A stretch of DNA of 64,000 bases from Micromonospora haikouensis (GTDB lineage Bacteria > Actinomycetota > Actinomycetes > Mycobacteriales > Micromonosporaceae), in contig NZ_FMCW01000008.1 of NCBI RefSeq assembly GCF_900091595.1, positions 62,001-126,000 of the forward strand, written 5' to 3'. Under the pieces are notes generated by a model. That model made no database searches. It was not told where the DNA came from and was given only the letters and a program-made list of their open reading frames with translations. Position numbers and translations under genes: made by a program. Shown here piece by piece: positions 52,444 through 61,315 of the stretch (positions are counted from its first letter, which is position 1; every line of letters begins with the position of its first letter).

Positions 52444-53423
52444 GCCCCGTGTCCCCCGTCACCGTCGTGTCCTGCGTTCACGTCGTCTCCCCCGCTCCCG
52501 TCGTGTCCTGCGTCGACCAGGCCCAGCCGGATCAGGTCGGTCAGTGGTTCGGTGATGCTGCACGAGCCGTACCCCACCCACAGCGGCCGGTCGGCGGCGC
52601 GGGCGGCCCGGGCCCGCTCGACGAGCGGCACCGGGTCGGTGGTGGCGAGCACGGCGGCCACCTCGTCCACCTCGGCCCCGTCGGCGGCGGCGAGGGTCGC
52701 GGCGAGCACGTTGCCGAAGCCGTGGTGGGTGAAGCCGGTCTCCGGGTCGCGGTGCCGCACGGCGTGGTGCAGCCCGGCGGTCAGCTTGAACGGCAGCGCC
52801 CGGTCCCGGCAGGCGCAGATCACGGCGGCCAGCTCGACCGGGGTGGGGAACAACTCGGCGGCCAGCCCGCCGGTGCGGAACTTCGCCGCGACCGGCACCC
52901 CGTCGGCGCGGGCGGCGGCGACCGCGTCGAGCGCCCCCATCAGCCCGAACGTCAGCGGCAGCTCGGCGTGGACGTCGACCCCGCCGGACCGCCCGGCCAG
53001 GCCCAGCAGCGCGGTCAGGCCGGGCAGGGGGTCCTCGCCGCGCTTGGCGACGGCCACCTCGACCTGGCGGGCGGTGACGCCGGCCGGCAGGGCGGCCAGC
53101 GCGGCGGGCAGCCCGTCGATCCCGGTGTCGCCGATCAGCCCGACCACGAGGCTCGACCCGACCCCGGGGCCGTTCGCGGCGCTGTCGCCGGCGGACGCGG
53201 CGGGGCCGGCCGGGCCATCCGGCGCGTCGACCAGTTCTCGGGCCAGCTCGCCGGAGACGACCGCCGAGGCGGGCACGAGCAGCGGGCCGACCAGGTCGGC
53301 GTACCAGGAGGCACGGTGCCGACGGTGCGCGGCGAGCGCGTCGGGCAGCGCCGCACTGCCGGGCGGGAAGACGGCGGCGTCGTCGACGAGGCCGGCGAGG
53401 AGGTGTGGCACGTGCGTTGACAC
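52440..53423 (-). CDS. Unknown protein coupled to fumarylacetoacetase
   Basis: Protein of 327 residues not assigned to a characterised family. It has an alternating alpha/beta pattern suggesting a barrel: LLAGLVDDAAVFPPGSAALP at the N-terminus, SSLVVGLIGDTGIDGLPAAL, ARQVEVAVAKRGEDPLPGL, PVAAKFRTGGLAAELFPTPV, FKLTAGLHHAVRH and FTHHGFGNVLAATLAAADG. Several His, Lys and Arg in loop positions look catalytic. The C-terminal tail is an Asp/Gly/His repeat (DAGHDGSGG, NAGHDGDGG). GTG start; the stop overlaps the fahA ATG by 4 bases. Being first in the fahA operon and divergent from hmgA, it very likely serves homogentisate catabolism. Confidence 0.75.
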   Translation of the reverse strand: MSTHVPHLLAGLVDDAAVFPPGSAALPDALAAHRRHRASWYADLVGPLLVPASAVVSGELARELVDAPDGPAGPAASAGDSAANGPGVGSSLVVGLIGDTGIDGLPAALAALPAGVTARQVEVAVAKRGEDPLPGLTALLGLAGRSGGVDVHAELPLTFGLMGALDAVAAARADGVPVAAKFRTGGLAAELFPTPVELAAVICACRDRALPFKLTAGLHHAVRHRDPETGFTHHGFGNVLAATLAAADGAEVDEVAAVLATTDPVPLVERARAARAADRPLWVGYGSCSITEPLTDLIRLGLVDAGHDGSGGDDVNAGHDGDGGHGA

Positions 53424-53463
53424 GGAACAAGAACTTACGGGACGCTACAAGGAACGGACAACA

Positions 53464-53537
53464 GCGTCCGACTATCGGACGCGAGCGGCCGGTGAACGGG
53501 ACGATGGCCGGTGAACGCGCCCATGCTCGGGTGAACG
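53464..53537. promoter_or_regulatory. Candidate operators of the hmgA/fahA divergent promoter
   Basis: A perfect inverted repeat with 8-base arms, GCGTCCGA and TCGGACGC around CTA (53464-53482), followed by three direct copies of GGTGAACG at 53491, 53510 and 53530, about two helical turns apart. Located in the 133 bases between the divergent genes of homogentisate breakdown. Confidence 0.6.
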
Positions 53538-53556
53538 CGACGAATCGGGAGGCGAC

Positions 53557-54738
53557 ATGCCGTACTACCGCAGCGTCGGCGAGGTGCCCCGCAAGCGGCA
53601 CACCCAGTTCCGCCAGCCCGACGGCACCCTCTACGCCGAGGAGCTGATGGGCCAGGAGGGCTTCTCCGCCGACTCGTCCCTGCTCTACCACCGGCACGCC
53701 CCCACCGCGATCGTCGCCGCCGAGGCGTACGACCCGCCGGCCGTCACCCGCGTGCCCAACCTGCCGCTCAAGCCCCGCCACCTGCGCACCCACCAGCTCG
53801 ACCACACCGGGGCCGACCCGATCCTCGGCCGGCGCTACCTCCTCGCCAACGACGACGTGCGCATCGCGTACGTGTCGGCCGACCGGCCGTCCCCGCTGTT
53901 CCGTGACGCCACCGGCGACCACTGCCTCTACCTGGAGTCCGGGGCGCTGCGGGTCGAGTCACCGTTCGGCGCGCTCGACGCGGTGGCCGGCGACTACGTG
54001 ATCATCCCGACGTCGACCATCCACCGACTCGTCCCCACCGGCGACGAGCCGGCCCGGCTGCTGGCCATCGAGGCCGCCGGGCACGTCGGCCCGCCCAAGC
54101 GCTACCTGTCGGTGCGCGGCCAGTTCCTGGAGCACTCGCCCTACTGCGAGCGCGACGTCCGGGGGCCGGACGCCCCGCTGCTCGTCGACGGCTCCGACGT
54201 CGAGGTCCTGGTCCGGCACCGGCGCGGTTGGACGAGGTACGTCTACGCGCACCACCCGTTCGACGTCGTCGGCTGGGACGGCCACCTCTACCCGTGGGCG
54301 TTCTCCATCCACGACTTCGAGCCGATCACCGGCCGCATCCACCAGCCGCCGCCCGTGCACCAGACGTTCCAGGGCCCCAACTTCGTGATCTGCTCGTTCG
54401 TGCCCCGCAAGGTCGACTACCACCCCGACGCCATCCCGGTGCCCTACCACCACCACAACGTCGACTCCGACGAGATGCTGTTCTACACCGGCGGCAACTA
54501 CGAGGCCCGGCGCGGCTCCGGCATCGGGCAGGGCTCCATCTCCCTGCACCCGTCCGGCTTCACCCACGGCCCCCAGCCCGGCGCGGCCGAGCGCTCGATC
54601 GGCGTCGACTTCTTCGACGAGCTGGCCGTCATGGTCGACACGTTCCGCCCCCTCGACCTGTGCGCCGCGGCGGACGAGTGCGAGGACCCCGCGTACGCCT
54701 GGACCTGGGCCCGGCCCGGCACCACTCCGGCCGGCTGA
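53557..54738 (+). CDS. hmgA: Homogentisate 1,2-dioxygenase
   Basis: Iron(II) cupin enzyme that opens the homogentisate ring to maleylacetoacetate. Length 393. N-terminal MPYYRSVGEVPRKRHTQF is typical of the bacterial form; iron ligands lie in YHHHNVDSDEM (about 297-307, His and Glu) and HPSGFTHGPQPG (about 331-342). GGGAGG ribosome site 5 bases before the ATG. Divergent from the fahA operon; 18 bases downstream begins a phosphatase gene. Confidence 0.95.
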   Translation: MPYYRSVGEVPRKRHTQFRQPDGTLYAEELMGQEGFSADSSLLYHRHAPTAIVAAEAYDPPAVTRVPNLPLKPRHLRTHQLDHTGADPILGRRYLLANDDVRIAYVSADRPSPLFRDATGDHCLYLESGALRVESPFGALDAVAGDYVIIPTSTIHRLVPTGDEPARLLAIEAAGHVGPPKRYLSVRGQFLEHSPYCERDVRGPDAPLLVDGSDVEVLVRHRRGWTRYVYAHHPFDVVGWDGHLYPWAFSIHDFEPITGRIHQPPPVHQTFQGPNFVICSFVPRKVDYHPDAIPVPYHHHNVDSDEMLFYTGGNYEARRGSGIGQGSISLHPSGFTHGPQPGAAERSIGVDFFDELAVMVDTFRPLDLCAAADECEDPAYAWTWARPGTTPAG

Positions 54739-54756
54739 GCCCCGGACCATCAGGAC

Positions 54757-55455
54757 ATGGACACCGTCGCGCAGCTGACCATCGTCCGCCACGGGCAGAG
54801 CACCGCGAACGTGGCCTTCGCCGACGCGCAGGCCTGCGGGCTGGCCGACCACGGCCTCACCGGGCGCGACGCCGACATCGAGCTGTCACCGCTCGGCTGG
54901 CAGCAGGCCACCCACCTCGGCCGTTGGCTCGCCACCCGACCCGCAGACCAGATCCCCGAGGCGGTCGTCTGTTCCCCCTACCGGAGAGCCCGGCAGACGT
55001 GGGCGCAGGCCGCCGACACCGCCGCCACGCTCGGCAGCCCCCATCCCCAGGCGTGCATCGACGACCGGCTGGGTGACCGGCTCATGGGGGACCTGGAGCT
55101 GCTGACCCCCCTCATGATCGCCCGGAGGTTCCCCGCCGAAGCGGCCCGGCTCGCCGCCGACGGCCTCTACGCCTACCGGCCGCCGGGCGGTGAGACGTTC
55201 GACGACGTCGCCGCACGCATCGGCGCCGTCCTCACCGACCTGAACAGCCGGCATGCCGGGCAGCGGATCCTGGTCGTGGCTCACGACGCCGTGGTCGTCG
55301 CCGTACGGCACCTCCTCGACCGACTGTCGTTCACCGACCTCGACGCGATCCTCACCGTCACCCCGGTCGCCAACACCTCGCTCACCCGCTATGTCCACGC
55401 CGACGGCCGCCTCGCCCTGGTCGAGTTCGCCGCCACCCCCCACCTGACCGGATGA
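54757..55455 (+). CDS. Histidine phosphatase family protein
   Basis: Phosphoglycerate-mutase-like phosphatase of 232 residues with the complete active site: VRHGQSTAN at the N-terminus (phospho-accepting His), CSPYRRARQTW, and the second His in LVVAHDAVVVAVRH. Cofactor-independent acid phosphatase activity is expected; substrate unknown. It starts 18 bases after hmgA in the same direction, so the two may share a transcript. Confidence 0.9.
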   Translation: MDTVAQLTIVRHGQSTANVAFADAQACGLADHGLTGRDADIELSPLGWQQATHLGRWLATRPADQIPEAVVCSPYRRARQTWAQAADTAATLGSPHPQACIDDRLGDRLMGDLELLTPLMIARRFPAEAARLAADGLYAYRPPGGETFDDVAARIGAVLTDLNSRHAGQRILVVAHDAVVVAVRHLLDRLSFTDLDAILTVTPVANTSLTRYVHADGRLALVEFAATPHLTG

Positions 55456-55517
55456 GCGGAGCCAGGATGCCGGGCTCCCCGGCGAACCCCACCCCGCACC
55501 CGACGCGACAGGACGAC

Positions 55518-56540
55518 TCAGCGCACCGTCCGGGAGAACACCGCCAACTCCGCCACCGCCGCCACCGCGATCGCCGCCACGAGCGGCCACGGCGTCCCCA
55601 CCGCCGCGTAGACCAGCAACAGCACCGGCCCGGCGGCCACCGCGTACACCGCCAGGGCCAGCGACCGGTCCGAGCGCAGCAGCCCGGGCAGCACCGTACG
55701 GGTCAGCCCCGGCACCCGCGCCGCGAGCAGCCAGCCCAGCACCGCCCCGCTCACCGCCACCAGCACCGCGAGGAACCTCGACGGGCCGGACGACGACGTC
55801 CCGGCCGCCGCGACCGCCACCAGCACGGCACCCACGAGGGTCCAGCCCGCCCCGTACAGCACGAGCCGGCGCAGGTCGTCGACGACGCCCCGGGGCCTGT
55901 CGGGCGCGACCGGGGCCGCCTGGACGGCCGGCACGCTCTCCGCCAGCTCCGCGAGCGCCGCCGCGTACCAGCGTCGTTCCAGCCGGACGATTCCCGGCTC
56001 GTCGCCGGCCCGGTCCAGCTCCGGGTCGAGCCGCAGCGCCTCCCGGTACGCCCGCTCGGCCAGGTCGTACAGCCGCAGCCGGGCGGCGACGAGGGCGAGC
56101 ACCAGGTGCGCCTGGGACTCCTCCGGGGCCAGCTCGACGCCCCGCCAGGCGGCGTTGAGGGCCGGCTGCCCGTTGCGGGAGCCGGACAGGATCGCGGCGG
56201 CGCTGCGCTGGGCGTACGCGTCGTCTGCGGCGGCGAGCAACCGGCCCGCGGTGCCGGCCGCCTCGGCGTACTCGCCCTGCTCGACCAGGGCCAGCCCGCG
56301 GGCGACGAGCGGGGCGACGGCGTCCGGGGCGAGGGCCAGGGCCGCCTCGGCGGCGGCGCGCGCCTCGGCGGGGCGGCCGGCGGCCAGGTGCACCCGGGCG
56401 AGGGTGGTCAGCGCGTCGGCGTTCGCCGGCTCCAGGGCGAGGGCGAGGCCGACCTCCCCGGCGGCCTCGTCGTACCGGCCGAGGTCGGCCAGGAGTTGGG
56501 CGCGCTGGAGGTACCCCTCGGCGGTGGCGTCGCTCGACAT
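55518..56540 (-). CDS. TPR-repeat membrane protein
   Basis: Protein of 340 residues. The N-terminal half is tetratricopeptide repeats (YLQRAQLLADLGRYDEAAGE, ALEPANADALTTLARVHLAA, AAEAALALAPDAVAPLVARG and others); the C-terminal part has about five hydrophobic helices from residue 225 on. Probably a scaffold or assembly protein at the membrane. ATG lies 10 bases after the ispF stop, so it may be transcribed with carD-ispD-ispF. Confidence 0.82.
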   Translation of the reverse strand: MSSDATAEGYLQRAQLLADLGRYDEAAGEVGLALALEPANADALTTLARVHLAAGRPAEARAAAEAALALAPDAVAPLVARGLALVEQGEYAEAAGTAGRLLAAADDAYAQRSAAAILSGSRNGQPALNAAWRGVELAPEESQAHLVLALVAARLRLYDLAERAYREALRLDPELDRAGDEPGIVRLERRWYAAALAELAESVPAVQAAPVAPDRPRGVVDDLRRLVLYGAGWTLVGAVLVAVAAAGTSSSGPSRFLAVLVAVSGAVLGWLLAARVPGLTRTVLPGLLRSDRSLALAVYAVAAGPVLLLVYAAVGTPWPLVAAIAVAAVAELAVFSRTVR

Positions 56541-56549
56541 CGGGCGACC

Positions 56550-57032
56550 CTACGCGGGCGGGACCGGGTGGACCAGGGCCACCGCGATGCCGGCGAGCCC
56601 TTCGCCGCGCCCGGTGAAGCCGAGCCCGTCGGTGGTGGCAGCGGAGACGGTCACCGGCGCGCCGACCGCCTCGGAAAGCACCGCCTCGGCCTCGGCGCGA
56701 CGCGGGCCGATCTTCGGCCGGTTGCCGACGACCTGCACGGAGACGTTGCCGATCTCGAAGCCGGCCGCCCGGACCCGGCGGGCGGTCTCGGTGAGCAGCG
56801 CCACCCCGGGCGCCCCCGCCCATTCGGGCTCGGCCACGCCGAAGTTGGCGCCGAGGTCGCCGAGGCCGGCGGCGGAGAGCAGCGCGTTGCAGGCGGCGTG
56901 CGCGACCACGTCGGCGTCGGAGTGCCCGGCCAGGCCGTCCTGGTCGGGCCAGAGCAGGCCGGCCAGCCAGCAGGGTCGGCCCGCCTCGAAGGCGTGCACG
57001 TCGGTGCCGATGGCCACCCGAGGAACGATCAT
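56550..57032 (-). CDS. ispF: 2-C-methyl-D-erythritol 2,4-cyclodiphosphate synthase
   Basis: MEP-pathway enzyme (isoprenoid precursors) that releases CMP to form the cyclodiphosphate. Length 160. N-terminal [10 protein letters not shown] (zinc Asp and His), [25 protein letters not shown], and the C-terminal [14 protein letters not shown] signature are complete. ATG 57032, 16 bases after ispD; order carD-ispD-ispF conserved in actinobacteria. Confidence 0.96.
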   Translation of the reverse strand: MIVPRVAIGTDVHAFEAGRPCWLAGLLWPDQDGLAGHSDADVVAHAACNALLSAAGLGDLGANFGVAEPEWAGAPGVALLTETARRVRAAGFEIGNVSVQVVGNRPKIGPRRAEAEAVLSEAVGAPVTVSAATTDGLGFTGRGEGLAGIAVALVHPVPPA

Positions 57033-57048
57033 GAACCGAGGGTACGCG

Positions 57049-57744
57049 TCACGCGCCGCCGGCCAGCAGGTGCTCGGCCAGCGCGAGGTCGAACGGGCGG
57101 GTGACCTTGAGGGCGTGCTCGGAGCCGGGGACGCAGACCACCGGCACGCCCTGCTTCTCGACGAGGCCCGCGTCGTCGGTGAGCGGGTCGCCGGCCGCCT
57201 CGTGGGCGGCGGTCAGCACCGCCCGGCGGAAGCCCTGCGGGGTCTGCACGGCGCGCAGGGCGGACCGGTCGACCGTGCCGAGGACCACCTCGCCCGGGCC
57301 GACCTCCTTGATCGTGTCGACGACCGGGAGGACGGGGATCACCGCGTCGTGCCCGGAGCGGACCGCCGCGGCGACGGACTCGACCAGCTCGGGCGGGGTG
57401 AGCGCGCGGGCCGCGTCGTGCACCAGGATGATCTCCGGGCCGGCGGGGACGGCGGCCAGCGCGGCGGCCACGGACGCCTGGCGTTCCGCCCCGCCGGGGA
57501 CGACCGTCACCGGGGCGACCGGGGTCAACAGGTCGCGGACCGCCTCGACCTCGGCCGCCGGGGCGGCCACCACGATCGTGTGCACGGACGCGGCGGCGGC
57601 GATCCGGCGCACGGCGTGCACGAGCAGCGGCTCACCGGCAAGGGGACGCAGGGCCTTGGGCGCGCCCGGGCCCAGGCGTACGCCGGCACCGGCCGCAGGC
57701 ACGAGGACCGCGACGTCACCGCGCGGATTGAGCTGCGCGGTCAC
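57049..57744 (-). CDS. ispD: 2-C-methyl-D-erythritol 4-phosphate cytidylyltransferase
   Basis: Transfers CMP from CTP to methylerythritol phosphate in the MEP pathway. Length 231. It has [20 protein letters not shown] (CTP-binding loop), [23 protein letters not shown], and [11 protein letters not shown], then [13 protein letters not shown] start at 57744. Lies between carD and ispF, as in mycobacteria. UbiA and the type III PKS nearby depend on isoprenoid supply from this pathway. Confidence 0.96.
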   Translation of the reverse strand: MTAQLNPRGDVAVLVPAAGAGVRLGPGAPKALRPLAGEPLLVHAVRRIAAAASVHTIVVAAPAAEVEAVRDLLTPVAPVTVVPGGAERQASVAAALAAVPAGPEIILVHDAARALTPPELVESVAAAVRSGHDAVIPVLPVVDTIKEVGPGEVVLGTVDRSALRAVQTPQGFRRAVLTAAHEAAGDPLTDDAGLVEKQGVPVVCVPGSEHALKVTRPFDLALAEHLLAGGA

Positions 57745-57796
57745 GTCGCGGTCCTCGGATTCTGCTGCTGCGGGGTGGTCGATGATCAGGTGCGGA

Positions 57797-58282
57797 TCAG
57801 GCCTCGGTCAGCACCTTGTCGAGCAGCGTCTCCGCCTCGTCCTTGGTGCTCTTCTCGGCCAGCGCGACCTCGCCGACGAGAATGTCCCGCGCCTTGGCGA
57901 GCATGCGCTTCTCGCCCGCCGACAGGCCCCGCTCCCGCTCCCGGCGCCACAGGTCGCGCACGACCTCGGCCACCTTCAGCGGGTTGCCGGAGGCCAGCTT
58001 CTCCAGATTCGCCTTGTAACGCCGCGACCAGTTGGTCGGCTCCTCGGTGTGCGGAGCCCGGAGGACGTCGAAGACCTTGCCCAGGCCCTCTTCGCCGACC
58101 ACTTCGCGCACGCCCACGATCTCGGCGTTCTCAGCGGGCACCCGGACCGTCAGGTCACCCTGCGCGACCCTGAGGACGAGGTATTCCCTGGGCTCGCCCT
58201 TGATGACCCGAGTCTCGATTGCCTCGATGAGTGCGGCCCCGTGGTGGGGGTAAACAACGGTCTCGCCGACACTGAAAACCAT
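57797..58282 (-). CDS. carD: CarD-family RNA polymerase-binding regulator
   Basis: Essential global transcription factor in actinobacteria that stabilises the open promoter complex by contacting the RNA polymerase beta subunit and upstream DNA. Length 161. The N-terminal Tudor-like domain ([20 protein letters not shown]) and the C-terminal helical DNA-binding domain ([40 protein letters not shown]) are intact. Preceding base GAAAGGGG is a possible ribosome site about 10 bases upstream. First gene of carD-ispD-ispF. Confidence 0.96.
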   Translation of the reverse strand: MVFSVGETVVYPHHGAALIEAIETRVIKGEPREYLVLRVAQGDLTVRVPAENAEIVGVREVVGEEGLGKVFDVLRAPHTEEPTNWSRRYKANLEKLASGNPLKVAEVVRDLWRRERERGLSAGEKRMLAKARDILVGEVALAEKSTKDEAETLLDKVLTEA

Positions 58283-58610
58283 AGGTTCGAAACCCCTTTC
58301 GCTGTGTCTAGGGTAACACGCTCAGGCACCGATGTCCCACCGCTGTCCTGACCGTTGGCGCAGCTCAGGGGCCCTGTGAGAGGTATTTCTTCAGCTTGAC
58401 AGGAGGCCAAACCGATGGTCTGAACACGCTCCGTGATTGGCGGATGACACCCCGACGTGGGTGATCGGAGCGTGGATTTCTCGGGCTATGCGCTGTTCCC
58501 ATGGTATCCCGGTCGCGCCAGCCGCGCCCAGGTGTAGCGGGAGGAGCTAGCGGTGCGGGACCCTGGAGGCACAACACTGTCCGCGCGCCGAGACGGTTGC
58601 AGGGGGTCCG
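58283..58610. other. Intergenic region, carD promoter side
   Basis: 328 bases between carD (minus) and a hypothetical membrane gene (plus). It should contain both promoters. A TTGACA hexamer is present at about 58396 on the plus strand, without a clear -10 partner. No gene or RNA structure recognised. Confidence 0.5.
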
Positions 58611-59342
58611 ATGGGCATGCCCGACGCAGAGGGCCAGGGCTCCGCCGACGGCCTCCCCGGCCTGCCACCGGAGTGGGGCCGCATCGTCGTGCCGGACGAC
58701 CCGTCCGCGCTCGCGGAGGAGGCGGCACGGGTCCGCCGCGAGCTGCGCCGCCAGGCCAACCAGACCCGCTGGCGTCGCCGCCTCGGCCTGCTCCCCCGCC
58801 CCGACGGCCGGCCACCGCTGCGGCTGCCGCTGCTCGTCCTGCTGGTCACGCTGCTGATCACCCTCGCCGGCCTGTTCGCCGTCACCTGGCCCCGGTCGCC
58901 CCGGGGCGGCGACCGCCCCACCGTCGTGCCGTACCCGACGGCGACCGACCTGAGCGGCCGGGCGCTGCCGGCGCTGGACCTGGTCGACGCCGGGAACTCG
59001 GCCGTCTCGCTGCGCGGCCTCACGCCCGCCGTGATCATCCTGGTGGACGCCTGCCCCTGCCCCGAGCGGGTCGCCGAGGCCGCGGCGCTCGCCCCGCCCG
59101 GCGTGACCGTGGTCACCGTGGAGGGTGGCCGCACGGTCCACGCCACCCCGGCGTCGGCCACCGCGACCGTACGTCCGCTCGCCGACCCGGCCGGCGGCCT
59201 GCGCACCTTCCTGCGGCTGCCGGCGCAGCCCGGGGCGGCCACCGCCCTGCTGGTCGACCGCGCCGGCGTGCTGGTCCGGGTGGTTGCGGAGCTGCGCTCC
59301 GCCGAGGACTACCGCGCCGACCTGGCCCGCCTCGGCACCTGA
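58611..59342 (+). CDS. Hypothetical membrane protein, thioredoxin-like outer part
   Basis: Protein of 243 residues. Cytoplasmic N-terminus (to about 70), one membrane helix (LRLPLLVLLVTLLITLAGLF), then an external domain of about 150 residues with alternating strands and helices (AVIILVDACPCPERVAEAAA, TVVTVEGG, ATALLVDRAGVLVRVVAEL) that resembles a thioredoxin fold with a CPC motif in the usual active-site position. A redox role is only inferred. Not recognised as a named family. Confidence 0.62.
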   Translation: MGMPDAEGQGSADGLPGLPPEWGRIVVPDDPSALAEEAARVRRELRRQANQTRWRRRLGLLPRPDGRPPLRLPLLVLLVTLLITLAGLFAVTWPRSPRGGDRPTVVPYPTATDLSGRALPALDLVDAGNSAVSLRGLTPAVIILVDACPCPERVAEAAALAPPGVTVVTVEGGRTVHATPASATATVRPLADPAGGLRTFLRLPAQPGAATALLVDRAGVLVRVVAELRSAEDYRADLARLGT

Positions 59343-59360
59343 GCCGCCCTGCGTTGCGGC

Positions 59361-60068
59361 TCAGAAGACGAGCGCCGCCAGCCGGGCGTCGACCACGACC
59401 GGGGCGTCGCCGGACGCGGCGAGGACGAAGCGGAGCTTCCTCCCGCCGTCGAGCAGCACGGTGGCGGACGAGCCGTCGCACGCCACCCGGTGGCTCTCCC
59501 GCTGGCCGAAGGGGAAGGCCACCAGCACCAGCTCTCCCAGGCCGGTGCACCGGGCCTGGAGCAGGTGGGGCCGGGACCCGGCGGCGGGAACGGCACGCTG
59601 CTGCGGCGGCAGGCCGGGGCGCAGGGTCAGCCGGGCCTGCCACAGGGTGCCGAACCCACCGAGGTCGCCGCCCCGGTCGTAGGAAACGGACCCGCTGGCA
59701 TCGTCGGCCAGCACCCGCCCGGTGGGTCCGTCGAGGACGACGGCCCGGCGCGGGGACCTGAAGACCACCCGACCGTTCGCCGGATCGACGACGAAGAACT
59801 GGGGACTGTCACCGGGGGCGACCCGAACCGTTTCCCGGCCCGTTGGCACGGAGTCCACAGCGTCTACAGAATCCACGGCGCCCACGGCGTCCATGTCGGA
59901 CGAACGGTCCGGCCCACCCGTCGGGTCGATCCGGGGAGCCGCGCCCCGCCACCACGCGCCGCCGGCGACCACGAGGAGCACGGCCAACCCGGCCAGCACC
60001 CCGCCCCGCAGCCGATCAACCCAGACATCCCCCGCCCCACCCACACCGCTGAGCCTAACCCGCCCCAC
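59361..60068 (-). CDS. Hypothetical membrane-anchored protein
   Basis: Protein of up to 235 residues, unrecognised. One N-terminal helix (GVLAGLAVLLVVAGGAWW), a short Ala/Val/Asp repeat (AVGAVDSVDAVDSV), and an external beta-rich domain. Two Cys (ARCTGLG, VACDGSS) may form a disulfide. GTG 60068 and GTG 60044 are both possible starts. Convergent with the preceding hypothetical gene. Confidence 0.6.
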   Translation of the reverse strand: MGRVRLSGVGGAGDVWVDRLRGGVLAGLAVLLVVAGGAWWRGAAPRIDPTGGPDRSSDMDAVGAVDSVDAVDSVPTGRETVRVAPGDSPQFFVVDPANGRVVFRSPRRAVVLDGPTGRVLADDASGSVSYDRGGDLGGFGTLWQARLTLRPGLPPQQRAVPAAGSRPHLLQARCTGLGELVLVAFPFGQRESHRVACDGSSATVLLDGGRKLRFVLAASGDAPVVVDARLAALVF

Positions 60069-60081
60069 CCTCCGCTCGGCT

Positions 60082-60143
60082 CGGTGATCAAGAGCTTTGC
60101 GTCATCGTCGAGATCAACTTTGACACTTTTCTCTTGATCACCG
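60082..60143. repeat. Inverted repeat with GGTGATCAAGAG arms
   Basis: Perfect 13-base arms CGGTGATCAAGAG and CTCTTGATCACCG, 36 bases apart, with a partly complementary centre (CTTTGCGTCA/TTTGACACTT). AT-richer than its surroundings. It lies between the hypothetical gene's start and the 3' end of the type III PKS gene, where it could terminate the latter. Confidence 0.65.
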
Positions 60144-60171
60144 GGGCGAACCTGGGGGCGGGGAGGGTGGG

Positions 60172-61230
60172 TCAGGGGGTGTGGTCCAGGAGGGCGGCGT
60201 AGAGGGTCAGGCCGGGGCCGAAGGCGAGCATCAGGATCCGCTCGGCCGGGCGTTGCGCGCGGAGCAGCCGGTCCAGGATCAGCAGCACCGTCGCCGAGGA
60301 GCAGTTGCCGTGGGCGTCCAGGGTGGCGCGGGCCGCGTCCAGCGCCTGCGGCGGCAGCGCCAGCTCGCGTTCCACCACGTCCAGGATGCGCGGGCCGCCC
60401 GGGTGCACCGCCCAGCCGCCCACCTCCGACAGCGTCGCGCCGTGCCGGTCCAGCAGGTCGTCGACCAGGCCCCGGACGTGGCGGGAGAGCACCTGCGGGA
60501 CCTTCGGGGACAGCCCCATCCGGAAGCCGGTGTCGGTGACGTCCCAGGTCATGTGGTCCGCCGTGGACGTGTCGGTGATGGCGGTCACCTCGCGCAGCGC
60601 GTACCCCCGGCCGCCGGGGACGACCACGGCGGCGACGGCGGCGTCCGAGAAGAGGGCGTGGGAGACGATCTGCTGGGTGTCCAGCCGGGCCGTCGCGGGC
60701 TGGATGTGCAGGCTGGTCAGCTCCGCGCAGAGCAGCAGCGCCGGCCGCTGCCGGGCGGTGACGAAGTCACCGGCCGCGCCGAGCCCCGGCAGGGCCGCGT
60801 AGCAGCCCATGTGGCCGACGACCATCCGCTGGGTGTGCGGGGCCATGCCCAGGTCCCGGGCGAGGAGGATGTCCAGGCCGGGCGTGGCGTACCCGGTGCA
60901 CGAGCAGACGATGAACATGCCGACGTCCCCGGCGTCCAGGCCGGCGGCGGTGAGCGCCCGGCCGACCGCCTCCTTGCCCAGCGGCAGCGCCTCGACCTGG
61001 TAGCGGCGCATCCGGCGCTCCGTCGGCCAGTCCGAGACGTCCTCCAGCAGCGGGTTGACCGCCGCCTGCCGCCGCGTCACGCCGGAGTTGGCGAAGATCC
61101 GCTGCGCGAGCGCCCGGGTGGCGTCGGGGAAGTGGCCGGCGAAGAAGCCCGACCAGAGTTCGTCCTGCGTGGCCCCCGGCGGCTGCGCCGTGCCCAGACC
61201 CGCGATCACCGGTACGGCCACGTTCCCCAC
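60172..61230 (-). CDS. Type III polyketide synthase
   Basis: Chalcone-synthase-like homodimeric PKS of 352 residues that condenses a starter acyl-CoA with malonyl-CoA extenders, giving resorcinols, pyrones or phloroglucinols. The catalytic triad is in place: Cys143 in HMGCYAALPGL, His276 in WAVHPGGPRI, Asn309 in HGNCSSAT. Family block VCSCTGYATPGLD is present. Same strand and just downstream of a methyltransferase gene, and close to a UbiA gene. A GTG at 61221 with GAGAGG upstream is an alternative start. Confidence 0.94.
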   Translation of the reverse strand: MGNVAVPVIAGLGTAQPPGATQDELWSGFFAGHFPDATRALAQRIFANSGVTRRQAAVNPLLEDVSDWPTERRMRRYQVEALPLGKEAVGRALTAAGLDAGDVGMFIVCSCTGYATPGLDILLARDLGMAPHTQRMVVGHMGCYAALPGLGAAGDFVTARQRPALLLCAELTSLHIQPATARLDTQQIVSHALFSDAAVAAVVVPGGRGYALREVTAITDTSTADHMTWDVTDTGFRMGLSPKVPQVLSRHVRGLVDDLLDRHGATLSEVGGWAVHPGGPRILDVVERELALPPQALDAARATLDAHGNCSSATVLLILDRLLRAQRPAERILMLAFGPGLTLYAALLDHTP

Positions 61231-61315
61231 CTCTCGTTCGCGTACCCCACGTCGTCACCAACGAGAGGCGGAGCTGTCGCGGTCCGGCCTCACCTGTACC
61301 CCTGCGCGGGCCCGG

